A DNA stretch of 64,000 nt. It comes from Bacillota bacterium (GTDB lineage Bacteria > Bacillota > Clostridia > Oscillospirales > Acutalibacteraceae). The notes beneath the pieces were generated by a model. It did no database searches and had not been told where the DNA came from. It was given only the letters and a program-made list of their open reading frames with translations. Positions 51,502 through 59,257 of the stretch are shown here, one piece after another; position 1 is the stretch's first letter, and every line of letters begins with the position of its first letter. The translations under genes and the position numbers were made by a program. Location of the stretch: the NCBI GenBank assembly GCA_023458755.1, contig JAEWYE010000015.1, forward strand, positions 1-64,000, given 5' to 3'.

Positions 51502-51828
51502 ATGACAAATTTGGAATGCCATGTGTCCGACTGCGCAAATTTTGCGCAAGGCTATTGCTGTCGGCCGAATATCGGGGTGGCCGGAAGAAGCGCAAGCGAG
51601 TGTGCAGAGACCTGTTGCTCCTCTTTTCAGGAAAAGCGGGAAGGTGCAAACAACGCGCTGCGCTTTGATCAGCCGAATCAAAGTCTGGATGTTGACTGCG
51701 GCGCAATGAACTGTACCTACAACGAAGACGGCGTATGCGGTGCTGACTGTATTCTAGTGGAAAGCAGCAACAACAAAACGACCGCAAAAAGCCAAACCGA
51801 ATGCGCGACTTTCTTAATAAAGTCCTGA
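51502..51828 (+). CDS. DUF1540 domain-containing protein
   Basis: A 108-residue protein with two copies of the Cys-rich DUF1540 unit: LECHVSDCANFAQGYCC and DCGAMNCTYNEDGVCGADC, each with four or more cysteines. DUF1540 proteins are short, metal-binding-looking and frequent in spore-forming Clostridia; the role is unknown. ATG 51502 follows TGGGGTGCTGAAA. A strong bidirectional terminator separates it from the convergent ECF gene. Confidence 0.82.
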   Translation: MTNLECHVSDCANFAQGYCCRPNIGVAGRSASECAETCCSSFQEKREGANNALRFDQPNQSLDVDCGAMNCTYNEDGVCGADCILVESSNNKTTAKSQTECATFLIKS

Positions 51829-51855
51829 CGTAATTTTCGGAATCGGAGAGGGAAC

Positions 51856-51897
51856 AACCAGCAAAGGCGGTGCCATTTGGCACCGCCTTTACTGGTT
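51856..51897. terminator. Bidirectional terminator between DUF1540 and ECF genes
   Basis: AACCAG-C-AAAGGCGGTGCC and GGCACCGCCTTT-A-CTGGTT form a nearly perfect 19-bp stem with a 4-base loop. T-rich arms make it work on both strands. Confidence 0.85.
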
Positions 51898-51919
51898 ATA
51901 AAAATTTGATATGTTCTTG

Positions 51920-52564
51920 TTATGCAAGCAGCTTTTTCATATGCTTTTGAATCGGATAGCATACCGCGTACGCGACAACACCGGCGATGACCGCCTCTAA
52001 AACGCCGTTCGTTACAACGGTCAATCCAAGCAACCCCAGCAAAGCCTCAAACGGCTGTTTCAGCGCACCGGCATAGGTTTTACCAAAGAAAACATAGATT
52101 CCGGCCACCACTAAAATCGTATTTGTCAAACTGCCGAGTATGCCGCTCAGAGTATACGCCAAAATGTGCCCTCTTTTAAATTTTGCGAAAGCATGGGCCA
52201 TACTGTTAAAAATAATCCCCGCGACTACACCGGTTAAAATACGCGGTACAAAGCAAATGACCAAACTCCAAAAATTACCGTGCACACTTCCGACTGCGCC
52301 GACCGGGGTAAATACAAACGCAACAGGCGATGCCGGCATAATAAAGGTCCATACGGCAAAGCTGAACAGGCCGGTAAAGAATCCCATGGCCGCACCTGCT
52401 TTGGTTCCAAGTAAAATCGCGGTTACAATGACCGGTACCATGGCAAGTGTTGCTACCAGCGGCCCAATGGGAATGGAGCCGAGCGGTGTGAAGCACATGA
52501 TTGCCTCCAGTGCCAGCAAAATGGAAAATTGCGCCAGAAACAGGGTCTTCTTGTTGGTTTTCAT
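51920..52564 (-). CDS. ECF transporter S component (probable pantothenate-type)
   Basis: A 214-residue membrane protein with six hydrophobic segments, MKTNKKTLFLAQFSILLALEA start, FTPLGSIPIGPLVATLAMVPVI and GTKAGAAMGFFTGLFS, matching ECF S-components that give vitamin specificity to the shared EcfAAT module (not in the window). It lies 133 bp downstream of coaX on the same strand, so pantothenate is the likely cargo (inference); the family alone does not fix it. ATG follows AAGGAGGATTTT. Confidence 0.83.
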   Translation of the reverse strand: MKTNKKTLFLAQFSILLALEAIMCFTPLGSIPIGPLVATLAMVPVIVTAILLGTKAGAAMGFFTGLFSFAVWTFIMPASPVAFVFTPVGAVGSVHGNFWSLVICFVPRILTGVVAGIIFNSMAHAFAKFKRGHILAYTLSGILGSLTNTILVVAGIYVFFGKTYAGALKQPFEALLGLLGLTVVTNGVLEAVIAGVVAYAVCYPIQKHMKKLLA

Positions 52565-52619
52565 AAAATCCTCCTTGCTGCTGCTCTGTTTAGGATGCAG
52601 CGCAAATATTATTCTATAA

Positions 52620-52640
52620 ACCGGAATGTATAATTCCGGT
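52620..52640 (-). terminator. Small hairpin between coaX and the ECF gene
   Basis: ACCGGAAT-TATAC-ATTCCGGT (minus strand) followed by TTTATAG. It may partly separate the two genes or be a regulatory stem. Confidence 0.35.
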
Positions 52641-52697
52641 TAAATAGCAAATCCGGGAAGAAATTTTTGCAGGGAACGTTCCGTTTATAACGGTTTC

Positions 52698-53486
52698 TTA
52701 TTGGATTTTCTCTTTCCAGCTTTTTTTATTTTTGTTGTAGATGATTTTTAGACCGTCCAGTAAAAGATTTTCGCAGAGCGTAATATCTCGCCAGCAGTTC
52801 GGCGTTACAATCGGGGCTAAGCCGCCGGTAGCGACCAAAGAAGCGGTCGAGCCAAGCTCTTTTTCAATTCGTTCGGTCATTCCGTCCAGCATGGCGGCCG
52901 TGCCGATCACCAAACCGGACTGCATGGAATCAATGGAATTTTTTCCGATCATCGCCGACGGCTTTTCAATGCTGACATGCGGCAAAAGCGCGGTGCGCGA
53001 CGTAAGTGCTTCCAGAGTAATGCCAACGCCCGCACAGATCATGCCGCCGATAAAATTTCCGTTTTTGTCGATGACGCTGATTGTTGTGGCGGTGCCTAAA
53101 TCAAAAATGATGCAGGGCAAAGGGAATTTTGCAATTGCGGCTACCGCTCCGGCAACCAAATCCGCGCCTAACTGCGCGGGATTGTCGATTAATATGTTTA
53201 AGCCGGTTTTAATGCCCGGACCGAGCACCATCGGCACAACGCCGGTCACTTTATAAACGGCGCTTTTCATAGTGGAGCAAAGCTCCGGCACTACCGAACA
53301 GATAATTACACCGTCGATATCATGAATATTCCAGTGGTACAGGGTCATCAAATCATTCAGTTCAATTGCGTACTGATCGTCTGTCCGTCTTGTTTCGGTA
53401 ACCAGATGCGCCATAAAACGCAGGGCATCCCCTTCGTACCCCCCAAGCGTAATATGTGAATTTCCAATGTCGACCGTCAATAGCAT
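52698..53486 (-). CDS. coaX: Type III pantothenate kinase
   Basis: A 262-residue CoaX: the DIGN phosphate loop (D6-N9), SVVPELCSTMKSAV, LGADLVAGAVAA, FDLGTATTISVIDKNG and GAGVTLEAL-like GVGITLEAL, then LVATGGLA. It phosphorylates pantothenate, the first CoA step, in the cytosol, and is insensitive to CoA feedback. In family alignments the LGAD-R-W/L stretch binds pantothenate; here it reads LGADLVAGA, a mild variant. GAGGTGATACC precedes the ATG. Confidence 0.93.
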   Translation of the reverse strand: MLLTVDIGNSHITLGGYEGDALRFMAHLVTETRRTDDQYAIELNDLMTLYHWNIHDIDGVIICSVVPELCSTMKSAVYKVTGVVPMVLGPGIKTGLNILIDNPAQLGADLVAGAVAAIAKFPLPCIIFDLGTATTISVIDKNGNFIGGMICAGVGITLEALTSRTALLPHVSIEKPSAMIGKNSIDSMQSGLVIGTAAMLDGMTERIEKELGSTASLVATGGLAPIVTPNCWRDITLCENLLLDGLKIIYNKNKKSWKEKIQ

Positions 53487-53616
53487 GGTATCACCTCAAT
53501 AACCCATAGTATAGCATAGTTTCTGTTGAACTTCAATCAGCCGCTCAGTCCGGAGTGTTTACGGCATCCAGTTGCTGTTTAACGACTAAATCGGCGATTT
53601 TAAAAGAATATCTCAC

Positions 53617-53644
53617 TTGACTTATTAACAAAATATGGTAATAT
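53617..53644 (+). promoter_or_regulatory. Promoter for the BTAD regulator and possibly the pilus-like operon
   Basis: TTGACT (53617-53622), a 16-base spacer and TAATAT (53639-53644), about 90 bases ahead of the regulator gene. Confidence 0.5.
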
Positions 53645-53732
53645 ATAAAAAGAATGGAAAATATTCGACAGCGAAAGACAAAAACCACCGTTCCTTTCCG
53701 TTATTATAAAAGCGAGGAAAGGATTTGATTTC

Positions 53733-54941
53733 ATGCAAACTAAGGAAAATAGAATTCAGGTGAATATGCTGGGGGAGTTTTCCATTCATATCGGCAACCG
53801 CTTTCTTACACAGGACCAAGGCCGCACGAAAAGAATTTGGCTTTTGATTGAATATCTGATTGCAAACCGGAAAAAAGAAGTTTCTATCGATAAAATGATA
53901 GAAGTGTTCTGGCCGGACGACGAGTGCAAAGATCCTCTCAATGCCTTAAAGAATCTGGTTTATCGGGCACGAAAACTTTTAAAAGAGCTGTCCGGCGAAG
54001 TTGACACCGAATTTATCCTTTTTGCTGGCAATACCTATTCCTGGAACAACAATCTGCCTTGTGATGTTGATACCGAGCAGATGGAAGCGAACTGGAAAGA
54101 AGCGTCCAATCTGAGTTTGTCCGCAGATGAGCGCATTTCAAGTTATTCGCGGGCATTGAGCCTGTATAAGGGGGAATTCCTCCCAAAATCCTCATCGGAA
54201 AACTGGGTGATATCGGCAAATGCCCATTATTCCACGATTTACAACGAATGTGTGATTACAGTATGCGATTTGCTGATAAAAAAGGAACGTTTTGAAGATG
54301 TCATTACCATCTGCGAAAACGCGATGAACTATTCGTTGTTTGAAGAGGGAATACATGAATCTTTGCTGTATGCCTACATGGCTTTACATAAGTATGACAA
54401 AGCGCTTGCGCACTACCGTTATGCGGACAACCTGTTTCAAAACGAATTGGGTGTACAGGTTTCTGATTCGTTTGCCGGTATTTATAAGCAGATTAAAAAT
54501 AATTTAACCAGTACGGAATTGGATTTGTCCGCAATCAAGCAGGATTTAAACGAAGCCTGCAAGGCGAGCGGCGCATTTTTCTGTGATTACGATGTGTTCA
54601 AAGAATTATATCGCGTGCAGTCCCGCTCTATTCTCCGAACCGGGCAGCAGGTTTATATAGTGCTTTTCACGTTAAGCGGGTGCGACGGCAGTCTGGCGGA
54701 TGAGGGAGGAAAAAAGCCCGCGCTTGAAATTTTAAGGAGTTCTATTCTTGGCAGTCTACGAAAAGGGGATGTCGTTTCTTCTTACAGTCCGCTGCAGTTT
54801 ATTGTTATGCTTCCGTTTATTACTTATGAAAACGCACAAATGGTAGCAAACCGCATTCAAAAAGCTTTCCGGACAAGCTATCAAAAAAATGACGTGCAGA
54901 TTCTGACCAAAATCAATCCCGTCGATTCGGGTGATACTTAA
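53733..54941 (+). CDS. SARP/BTAD-type transcriptional regulator with degenerate GGDEF-like tail
   Basis: A 402-residue regulator. Residues about 8-95 form an OmpR-like winged helix (INMLGEFSIHIG-type start, then RTKRIWLLIEYLIANRKKEVS, FWPDDECKDPLNALKNLVYRARKLL). Residues about 105-250 are the TPR-like BTAD domain (YKGEFLP, HESLLYAYMALHKYDKALAHY, NELGVQVSDSF). The C-terminus (about 290-395) resembles a GGDEF fold (VYIVLFTLSG, LRSSILGSLRKGDVVSSYSPLQFIVMLP) in which the GGDEF signature is replaced by SPLQF, so it should not make c-di-GMP. It heads the transglutaminase and pilus-like genes. Confidence 0.83.
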   Translation: MQTKENRIQVNMLGEFSIHIGNRFLTQDQGRTKRIWLLIEYLIANRKKEVSIDKMIEVFWPDDECKDPLNALKNLVYRARKLLKELSGEVDTEFILFAGNTYSWNNNLPCDVDTEQMEANWKEASNLSLSADERISSYSRALSLYKGEFLPKSSSENWVISANAHYSTIYNECVITVCDLLIKKERFEDVITICENAMNYSLFEEGIHESLLYAYMALHKYDKALAHYRYADNLFQNELGVQVSDSFAGIYKQIKNNLTSTELDLSAIKQDLNEACKASGAFFCDYDVFKELYRVQSRSILRTGQQVYIVLFTLSGCDGSLADEGGKKPALEILRSSILGSLRKGDVVSSYSPLQFIVMLPFITYENAQMVANRIQKAFRTSYQKNDVQILTKINPVDSGDT

Positions 54942-54959
54942 CAGGAAGGGGCAAAACAG

Positions 54960-56132
54960 TTGAGATTAGCGAAACAGGCGGCTTTCTTGTTGATTCTTAT
55001 TCTTGTTTTGCCGCTTTTTGCCTGCAGTTCGCAGAAAAAACCGGTTGGGGAAAGCAGCGAACCGACAGCTTCCTCTTCGCGGAGCAGCAGTTCACAAACA
55101 ATCTCCGCACCAATCTCCTCCTGTTCCTTTTCAAGTATGGTGTCTTCCGCTGTTTCATCACAGCCGGAAAGCACTCTGAAGCCTTCACCCGGTTCCAGTC
55201 TGCCGTCGGTAAAGTCCTCTGCCGCAGTTTCTCAAAAGCCGAGTGTGTATTCCTCGCCGACAGCCGTTTCCGCCGCCGGCGGCTCCGGTACGGTGGATTG
55301 GGACAGGGGAGGCACTTATACGGGAACCATCCATATCAAAACACCGGAGGCTTCCGGCACCGCTGTGTATCAGCAGGGCGGCTCCTATATAGACGCGAGC
55401 AATACGTCCAGCGGTTATGTGATGATAAAGCAGAGCGGCAGTACCAAACGGCTCAAGGTGCAAATTTGTAAGGACGGCAGAACATATAACTATGATTTAA
55501 ATAACAGCGGCAGTTTTGAAACGTATCCGCTGCAAATGGGCAGCGGGGGATATACGGTGCGCATCATGGAAAACGTTTCGGGTTATTCCTACATAGAATT
55601 GTTTTCAGTGGAAATCAGCGTAAGTTTAAGCAGCAGCTTATCGCCCTATTTGTATCCGAATCAATTTGTGAGCTATACCGCTTCTTCCGGTGCGGTGCGC
55701 AAAGCATTCGGACTGTGCATGAATGCGCAGTCTGATTTGGATAAGGTTAAGTCCGTTTATAACTACATTATAAATAATATTTCTTATGACACCTACAAGG
55801 CTTCCACCGTAACCGGCGGTTATCTTCCGAATGTGGACAGCACCCTTTCATCCAAACGGGGTATTTGCTTTGACTATGCCGCGCTCATGGCGTGCATGCT
55901 GCGCTCGCAGGGCGTACCGACAAAGCTGGTGGTAGGCACTGTATCACCCCAAAACGCAAACCACGCGTGGAATGAGGTTTACATTCAAAATTTGGGCTGG
56001 ATTACGCTGAAAATACAGGTGACGTCTCTTGGCTGGAAACGTATGGATTCCACGTTCGGCGCGGCACGAACTGCCACTATGGAAAATTTTATCGGCAACG
56101 GCAGCAATTACACTTCGCTTCGCATTTATTGA
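54960..56132 (+). CDS. Transglutaminase-like lipoprotein
   Basis: A 390-residue exported protein. Lipoprotein signal (LLILILVLPLFAC; Cys22), a long Ser-rich linker (about 25-110), a beta-sandwich segment (about 115-220) and a transglutaminase core with Cys in SKRGICFDYAALMACML, His in ANHAWNEVYI and Asp in WKRMDSTFG. Bacterial members act as cysteine proteases or crosslinking/peptidase enzymes on the surface. Start is TTG 54960 after AGGAAGGGG, 18 bp past the regulator gene. Confidence 0.85.
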   Translation: MRLAKQAAFLLILILVLPLFACSSQKKPVGESSEPTASSSRSSSSQTISAPISSCSFSSMVSSAVSSQPESTLKPSPGSSLPSVKSSAAVSQKPSVYSSPTAVSAAGGSGTVDWDRGGTYTGTIHIKTPEASGTAVYQQGGSYIDASNTSSGYVMIKQSGSTKRLKVQICKDGRTYNYDLNNSGSFETYPLQMGSGGYTVRIMENVSGYSYIELFSVEISVSLSSSLSPYLYPNQFVSYTASSGAVRKAFGLCMNAQSDLDKVKSVYNYIINNISYDTYKASTVTGGYLPNVDSTLSSKRGICFDYAALMACMLRSQGVPTKLVVGTVSPQNANHAWNEVYIQNLGWITLKIQVTSLGWKRMDSTFGAARTATMENFIGNGSNYTSLRIY

Positions 56133-56178
56133 TTTTACAGGAATTCGCATATCCTATTTGACATGGAGGGTTATATAT

Positions 56179-57240
56179 ATGGCTCGTAAAAAAGCAGCCG
56201 GTTTTCAGCCGCTTTCGGCAAGTGATATCTCTCTGTTCTGTTCACAGACGGCGCTGATTTTAAAAGCCGCCATCCCCATGCAGGACGGCATTGCCGCCAT
56301 TCAGGAGAATATCACAAGCGGCGAAGGAAAAAAACTGCTCAAGATGATCGAGGACAGTATAGCGGAAGACGGTTCTCTTTCTAACGCTCTGGTAAAAACA
56401 GGCGCGTTCCCGTCCTATATGGTCAACATGGTGCGTATCGGGGAGAAATCCGGCAAACTGGATGATGTCATGGAGTCTCTCGCGCTTTACTATGACCGCG
56501 AGGATACGCTCCAAAAGCGCGTGAAAAGCGCCATTTTGTATCCCTTTATCCTGATTCTGATGATGGCGGCGGTCATTGCGGTTTTGGTAATAAAAGTTCT
56601 GCCGGTTTTTCATCAGGTATTTCAGGATTTGGGCAGTGATGTTTCGGCATCTTCAGCCGCTGTTTTGAATATTGGGATTCATATCGGCCAATACGCGTTT
56701 CTTGTCATTCTGGTTTTAGCGGTGCTTATCTTGATTGGTATTGTTTTTGCCAAGACAAAAAAAGGTGCTGAAATGTTTTCCGACCTCTTAAGCAGCTTTG
56801 CCGTTACACGCGGACTGTCGGAAAAGGTTGCGGCGGCACGCTTTGCCTCGGTTATGTCCATGCTGATTTCAAGCGGCTACGATACGTCCGAAGCACTCGA
56901 ACTTGTGCCGAAGGTGATGAAAAATAAGGCGGTCATCCGCAAAATCGAAAACTGTAAGGCGAACATTCAAACAGGAGCCTCCTTTGCGCAGGCGGTCACC
57001 GAAGCCCATATGTTTCCGGGCATCTATTCCAGTATGATACATATCGGTGCCAAAACCGGAAATTTGGATACAGTCATGAAAAAGCTTGCGGGCCTATACG
57101 AAGAAGATGTGGACACCTCCATCGGGAACGCGGTTTCAGTCATAGAGCCTGTTATGGTGGGTGTGCTTTCTGTTATCATCGGTTCCATTTTGCTTTCGGT
57201 CATGCTGCCGCTCATGGGCATTATGTCGTCGATTGGCTGA
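56179..57240 (+). CDS. Type II secretion/type IV pilus inner-membrane platform protein (GspF/PilC)
   Basis: A 353-residue platform protein with two T2SF repeats (about 10-130: FCSQTALILKAAIPMQDGI, MVRIGEKSGKLDDVMESLALYYDRE; about 215-335: FASVMSMLISSGYDTSEALELV, MIHIGAKTGNLDTVMKKLA) and three membrane helices (about 133-160, 180-200, 320-345). It anchors the ATPase and drives pilus assembly or retraction. ATG 56179 follows ATGGAGGGTTATATAT; a longer in-frame extension to 56029 overlaps the upstream gene and is rejected. Confidence 0.9.
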   Translation: MARKKAAGFQPLSASDISLFCSQTALILKAAIPMQDGIAAIQENITSGEGKKLLKMIEDSIAEDGSLSNALVKTGAFPSYMVNMVRIGEKSGKLDDVMESLALYYDREDTLQKRVKSAILYPFILILMMAAVIAVLVIKVLPVFHQVFQDLGSDVSASSAAVLNIGIHIGQYAFLVILVLAVLILIGIVFAKTKKGAEMFSDLLSSFAVTRGLSEKVAAARFASVMSMLISSGYDTSEALELVPKVMKNKAVIRKIENCKANIQTGASFAQAVTEAHMFPGIYSSMIHIGAKTGNLDTVMKKLAGLYEEDVDTSIGNAVSVIEPVMVGVLSVIIGSILLSVMLPLMGIMSSIG

Positions 57241-57272
57241 ATCTGTTTATGGGTACGGAAGGTGAGAATGGG

Positions 57273-57605
57273 ATGAAACTATTTGAGCAAAACAAGAAGT
57301 TTTCTTATCGGAATCTGTTCCTTTCGGTTTTGCTTTTCGCTGTGCTTCTCGGTGCGTCCTTTGTGGGGGTTGACAATGCTTCCAGACGCAACGCCGCGGA
57401 ACAGCTCAGCGTCACACAGCAATCGGTGCAAAAGGCAATTGTAAACTGTTATGCCATCGAGGGAACCTATCCGCCGGATATACCGTACTTAGAGGAGCAT
57501 TACGGACTTGCCATTGACCACAGCAAATATGTGGTCAATTATCAAATACTGGGTTCCAATGTTATGCCCTACGCGGAAGTAGTCATAAAAGGAAACGAGT
57601 TATAA
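57273..57605 (+). CDS. Single-helix pseudopilin-like protein, 110 residues
   Basis: A small protein with a basic N-terminus, one membrane helix (NLFLSVLLFAVLLGASFVGV, about 14-33), then a soluble region with VQKAIVNCYAIEGTYPPDIPYLEEHYG, which resembles the C-terminal part of ComGC-like/clostridial pseudopilins. No GFTLxE prepilin cleavage motif is present. It probably forms part of the pilus-like apparatus with the neighbouring genes. ATG 57273 follows GAAGGTGAGAATGGG. Confidence 0.65.
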   Translation: MKLFEQNKKFSYRNLFLSVLLFAVLLGASFVGVDNASRRNAAEQLSVTQQSVQKAIVNCYAIEGTYPPDIPYLEEHYGLAIDHSKYVVNYQILGSNVMPYAEVVIKGNEL

Positions 57606-57647
57606 CGGAATATTTCAAGGGATTGTTCAGCGGGAGGTGTACGCGGT

Positions 57648-58124
57648 TTGGGAGTAAAACGAATTGAGTTCTTTGACACACTGTTTCTTCTTATCCTGTT
57701 CTGTCTGTTTACGGTGCTGTCCCTGTTTGTCATTTTAATCGGAGCGCATGCCTACAGCGGCGTTGTGCAGGATATGGACGGCAACAATCAAATGCGCGCG
57801 TCCCTTTCCTATGTCGCAAACAAAATTCGGGCGGGCGATGAGTCCGGTGCTGTTCGCATTGAAAACATAAACGGTCAGAAGGTATTGATCATTTGCGCCG
57901 ATTATGATAAATCCGAATACAAAACCTATATTTATTACTACAATGGCAGTATTTATGAAGAGTTCCGTAAGGCGGAGCAAGCGTTTCAGCTTGGCAAGGG
58001 AGATAAAATTTCCACCGCCAAGGCGTTTTCCGTCGAAAAAATCGCGGATAACAGCCTGAAACTCACCGCGACCGATGATAAAAACAGGCAGCTTGCTCTT
58101 CAGGTTTGCCTGCGGAGCAGTTGA
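57648..58124 (+). CDS. DUF4860 protein, single N-terminal membrane helix
   Basis: A 158-residue protein starting with TTG (57648) after GGGAGGTGTACGCGG. One helix (DTLFLLILFCLFTVLSLFVILIG, about 10-32) is followed by a beta-rich extracytoplasmic region (MRASLSYVANKIRAGD, VRIENINGQKVLIICAD). The pattern fits DUF4860, a family I recall next to PilC/PilT-type genes. A minor pilin-like role is inferred from shape and location. Confidence 0.65.
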   Translation: MGVKRIEFFDTLFLLILFCLFTVLSLFVILIGAHAYSGVVQDMDGNNQMRASLSYVANKIRAGDESGAVRIENINGQKVLIICADYDKSEYKTYIYYYNGSIYEEFRKAEQAFQLGKGDKISTAKAFSVEKIADNSLKLTATDDKNRQLALQVCLRSS

Positions 58125-58147
58125 TACCGAAAGGCGGCAAGAATCCA

Positions 58148-58603
58148 ATGAAGCAAGTTTCAAAAGCAAACCCGTTTTTTGTGGAAATAATTTTTGTGAT
58201 TCTGTTCTTTGCGGTTTCGGTTGCGGTAACGCTCCAGCTTTTTGCCGCCGCGCACGGCAAAGCGCAGCAGAGCAAGGAACTGAACGCCGCTGTAATGCAA
58301 GCGCAGACCGTGGCAGAAAGCCTTTCCGGCATTACAAATTCAGAACAGCTTTCCCTGCTTTTACCCGGCAGTGTAAAAACAAACGGAGAAAACGGTGAAG
58401 TGCAGTACATCCTTTCGTATGATAAGGACTGGAACGCAACCACCCAGCCGGCAAGCTACCAAATGAAGATTGTTCTGAAAAAGGCGCAGGAAAAAAACGG
58501 AACGAATTTGCAGGCGGAAATCACGGTCGGGAAAATGACCGGAAAAGACACAGCGCAGAAAAATATCTATTCCTTAACCGCCGAACACTATGTGGCAAAA
58601 TAG
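58148..58603 (+). CDS. Pilin-like protein with Glu5-type N-terminus, 151 residues
   Basis: After MKQVSKAN the sequence reads PFFVEIIFVILFFAVSVAVT, a hydrophobic helix with a glutamate at the fifth position counted from Pro, as in type IV pilins, but without the preceding Gly of a canonical cleavage site. The remaining 110 residues look extracytoplasmic. ATG 58148 follows AAAGGCGGCAAGAATCC; the longer frame from 58106 overlaps the DUF4860 gene and is rejected. No named family recognised. Confidence 0.6.
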   Translation: MKQVSKANPFFVEIIFVILFFAVSVAVTLQLFAAAHGKAQQSKELNAAVMQAQTVAESLSGITNSEQLSLLLPGSVKTNGENGEVQYILSYDKDWNATTQPASYQMKIVLKKAQEKNGTNLQAEITVGKMTGKDTAQKNIYSLTAEHYVAK

Positions 58604-58635
58604 AAGAATATCCGAAAAGGGGGACTGCCGCAGTC

Positions 58636-59253
58636 ATGAAAAATAAAAGTGAATTTCATCTTAGCGTCGGCACCTCCTCAATTCTGATGATTTTTGTTGT
58701 TTTGTGCCTGACCACCTTTGGCGTTTTGTCCTTTGTCACCGCAAACGCGGATTACAAGCTCAGCCGAAAAAACGCCGATGCCGTCTTCGCGTATTATCAG
58801 TCGGACAGCAAAGCGGATGAATTGCTGAAAATGATTGACAGCCGACTCCTGCTTGCGCGGGAGAGTGCCAAATACTGTGAAACGAATACGGATATCAGCA
58901 AAATTCCGCATGCGGAGCAATATCGGCAGAACAGGGACTTCCGTCAGGTCACGGCGCTTATGCAGACCGGTAAACCCTCCGACCAAAAGGCGGCTCAAGC
59001 GTATCGCTGGTTTGTCTATTTTTTGCTTTCCGGACAGAATACCGTTTCCATGGAAAAACCGGATTCTGCCGCCGTAAACTCCCCCCTGCAGGTGAGCTTT
59101 GCAGTGCCTGTGAGCGGTTCCCAGCGGTTGGAAGTAACGGCAGCAATCAACCCGTTTGGCAGCACCCCGCGCTATAAAATAATCAGTCATAAACTCACCA
59201 GCACGCTGGCGGCGGGTGAGGACACGCACATTCAGGTGTGGAACGGAGAATAA
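58636..59253 (+). CDS. Membrane-anchored pilus-locus protein, 205 residues
   Basis: An N-terminal helix (SSILMIFVVLCLTTFGVLSFV, about 14-35) and ANADYKLSRKNADAVFAYYQSDSKADELLKMID lead into a soluble domain, a layout like PilX-type minor components. No named family is recognised. It lies 32 bp after the previous gene and 4 bp before the ATPase gene, so it is clearly part of this operon. Confidence 0.6.
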   Translation: MKNKSEFHLSVGTSSILMIFVVLCLTTFGVLSFVTANADYKLSRKNADAVFAYYQSDSKADELLKMIDSRLLLARESAKYCETNTDISKIPHAEQYRQNRDFRQVTALMQTGKPSDQKAAQAYRWFVYFLLSGQNTVSMEKPDSAAVNSPLQVSFAVPVSGSQRLEVTAAINPFGSTPRYKIISHKLTSTLAAGEDTHIQVWNGE

Positions 59254-59257
59254 TACT

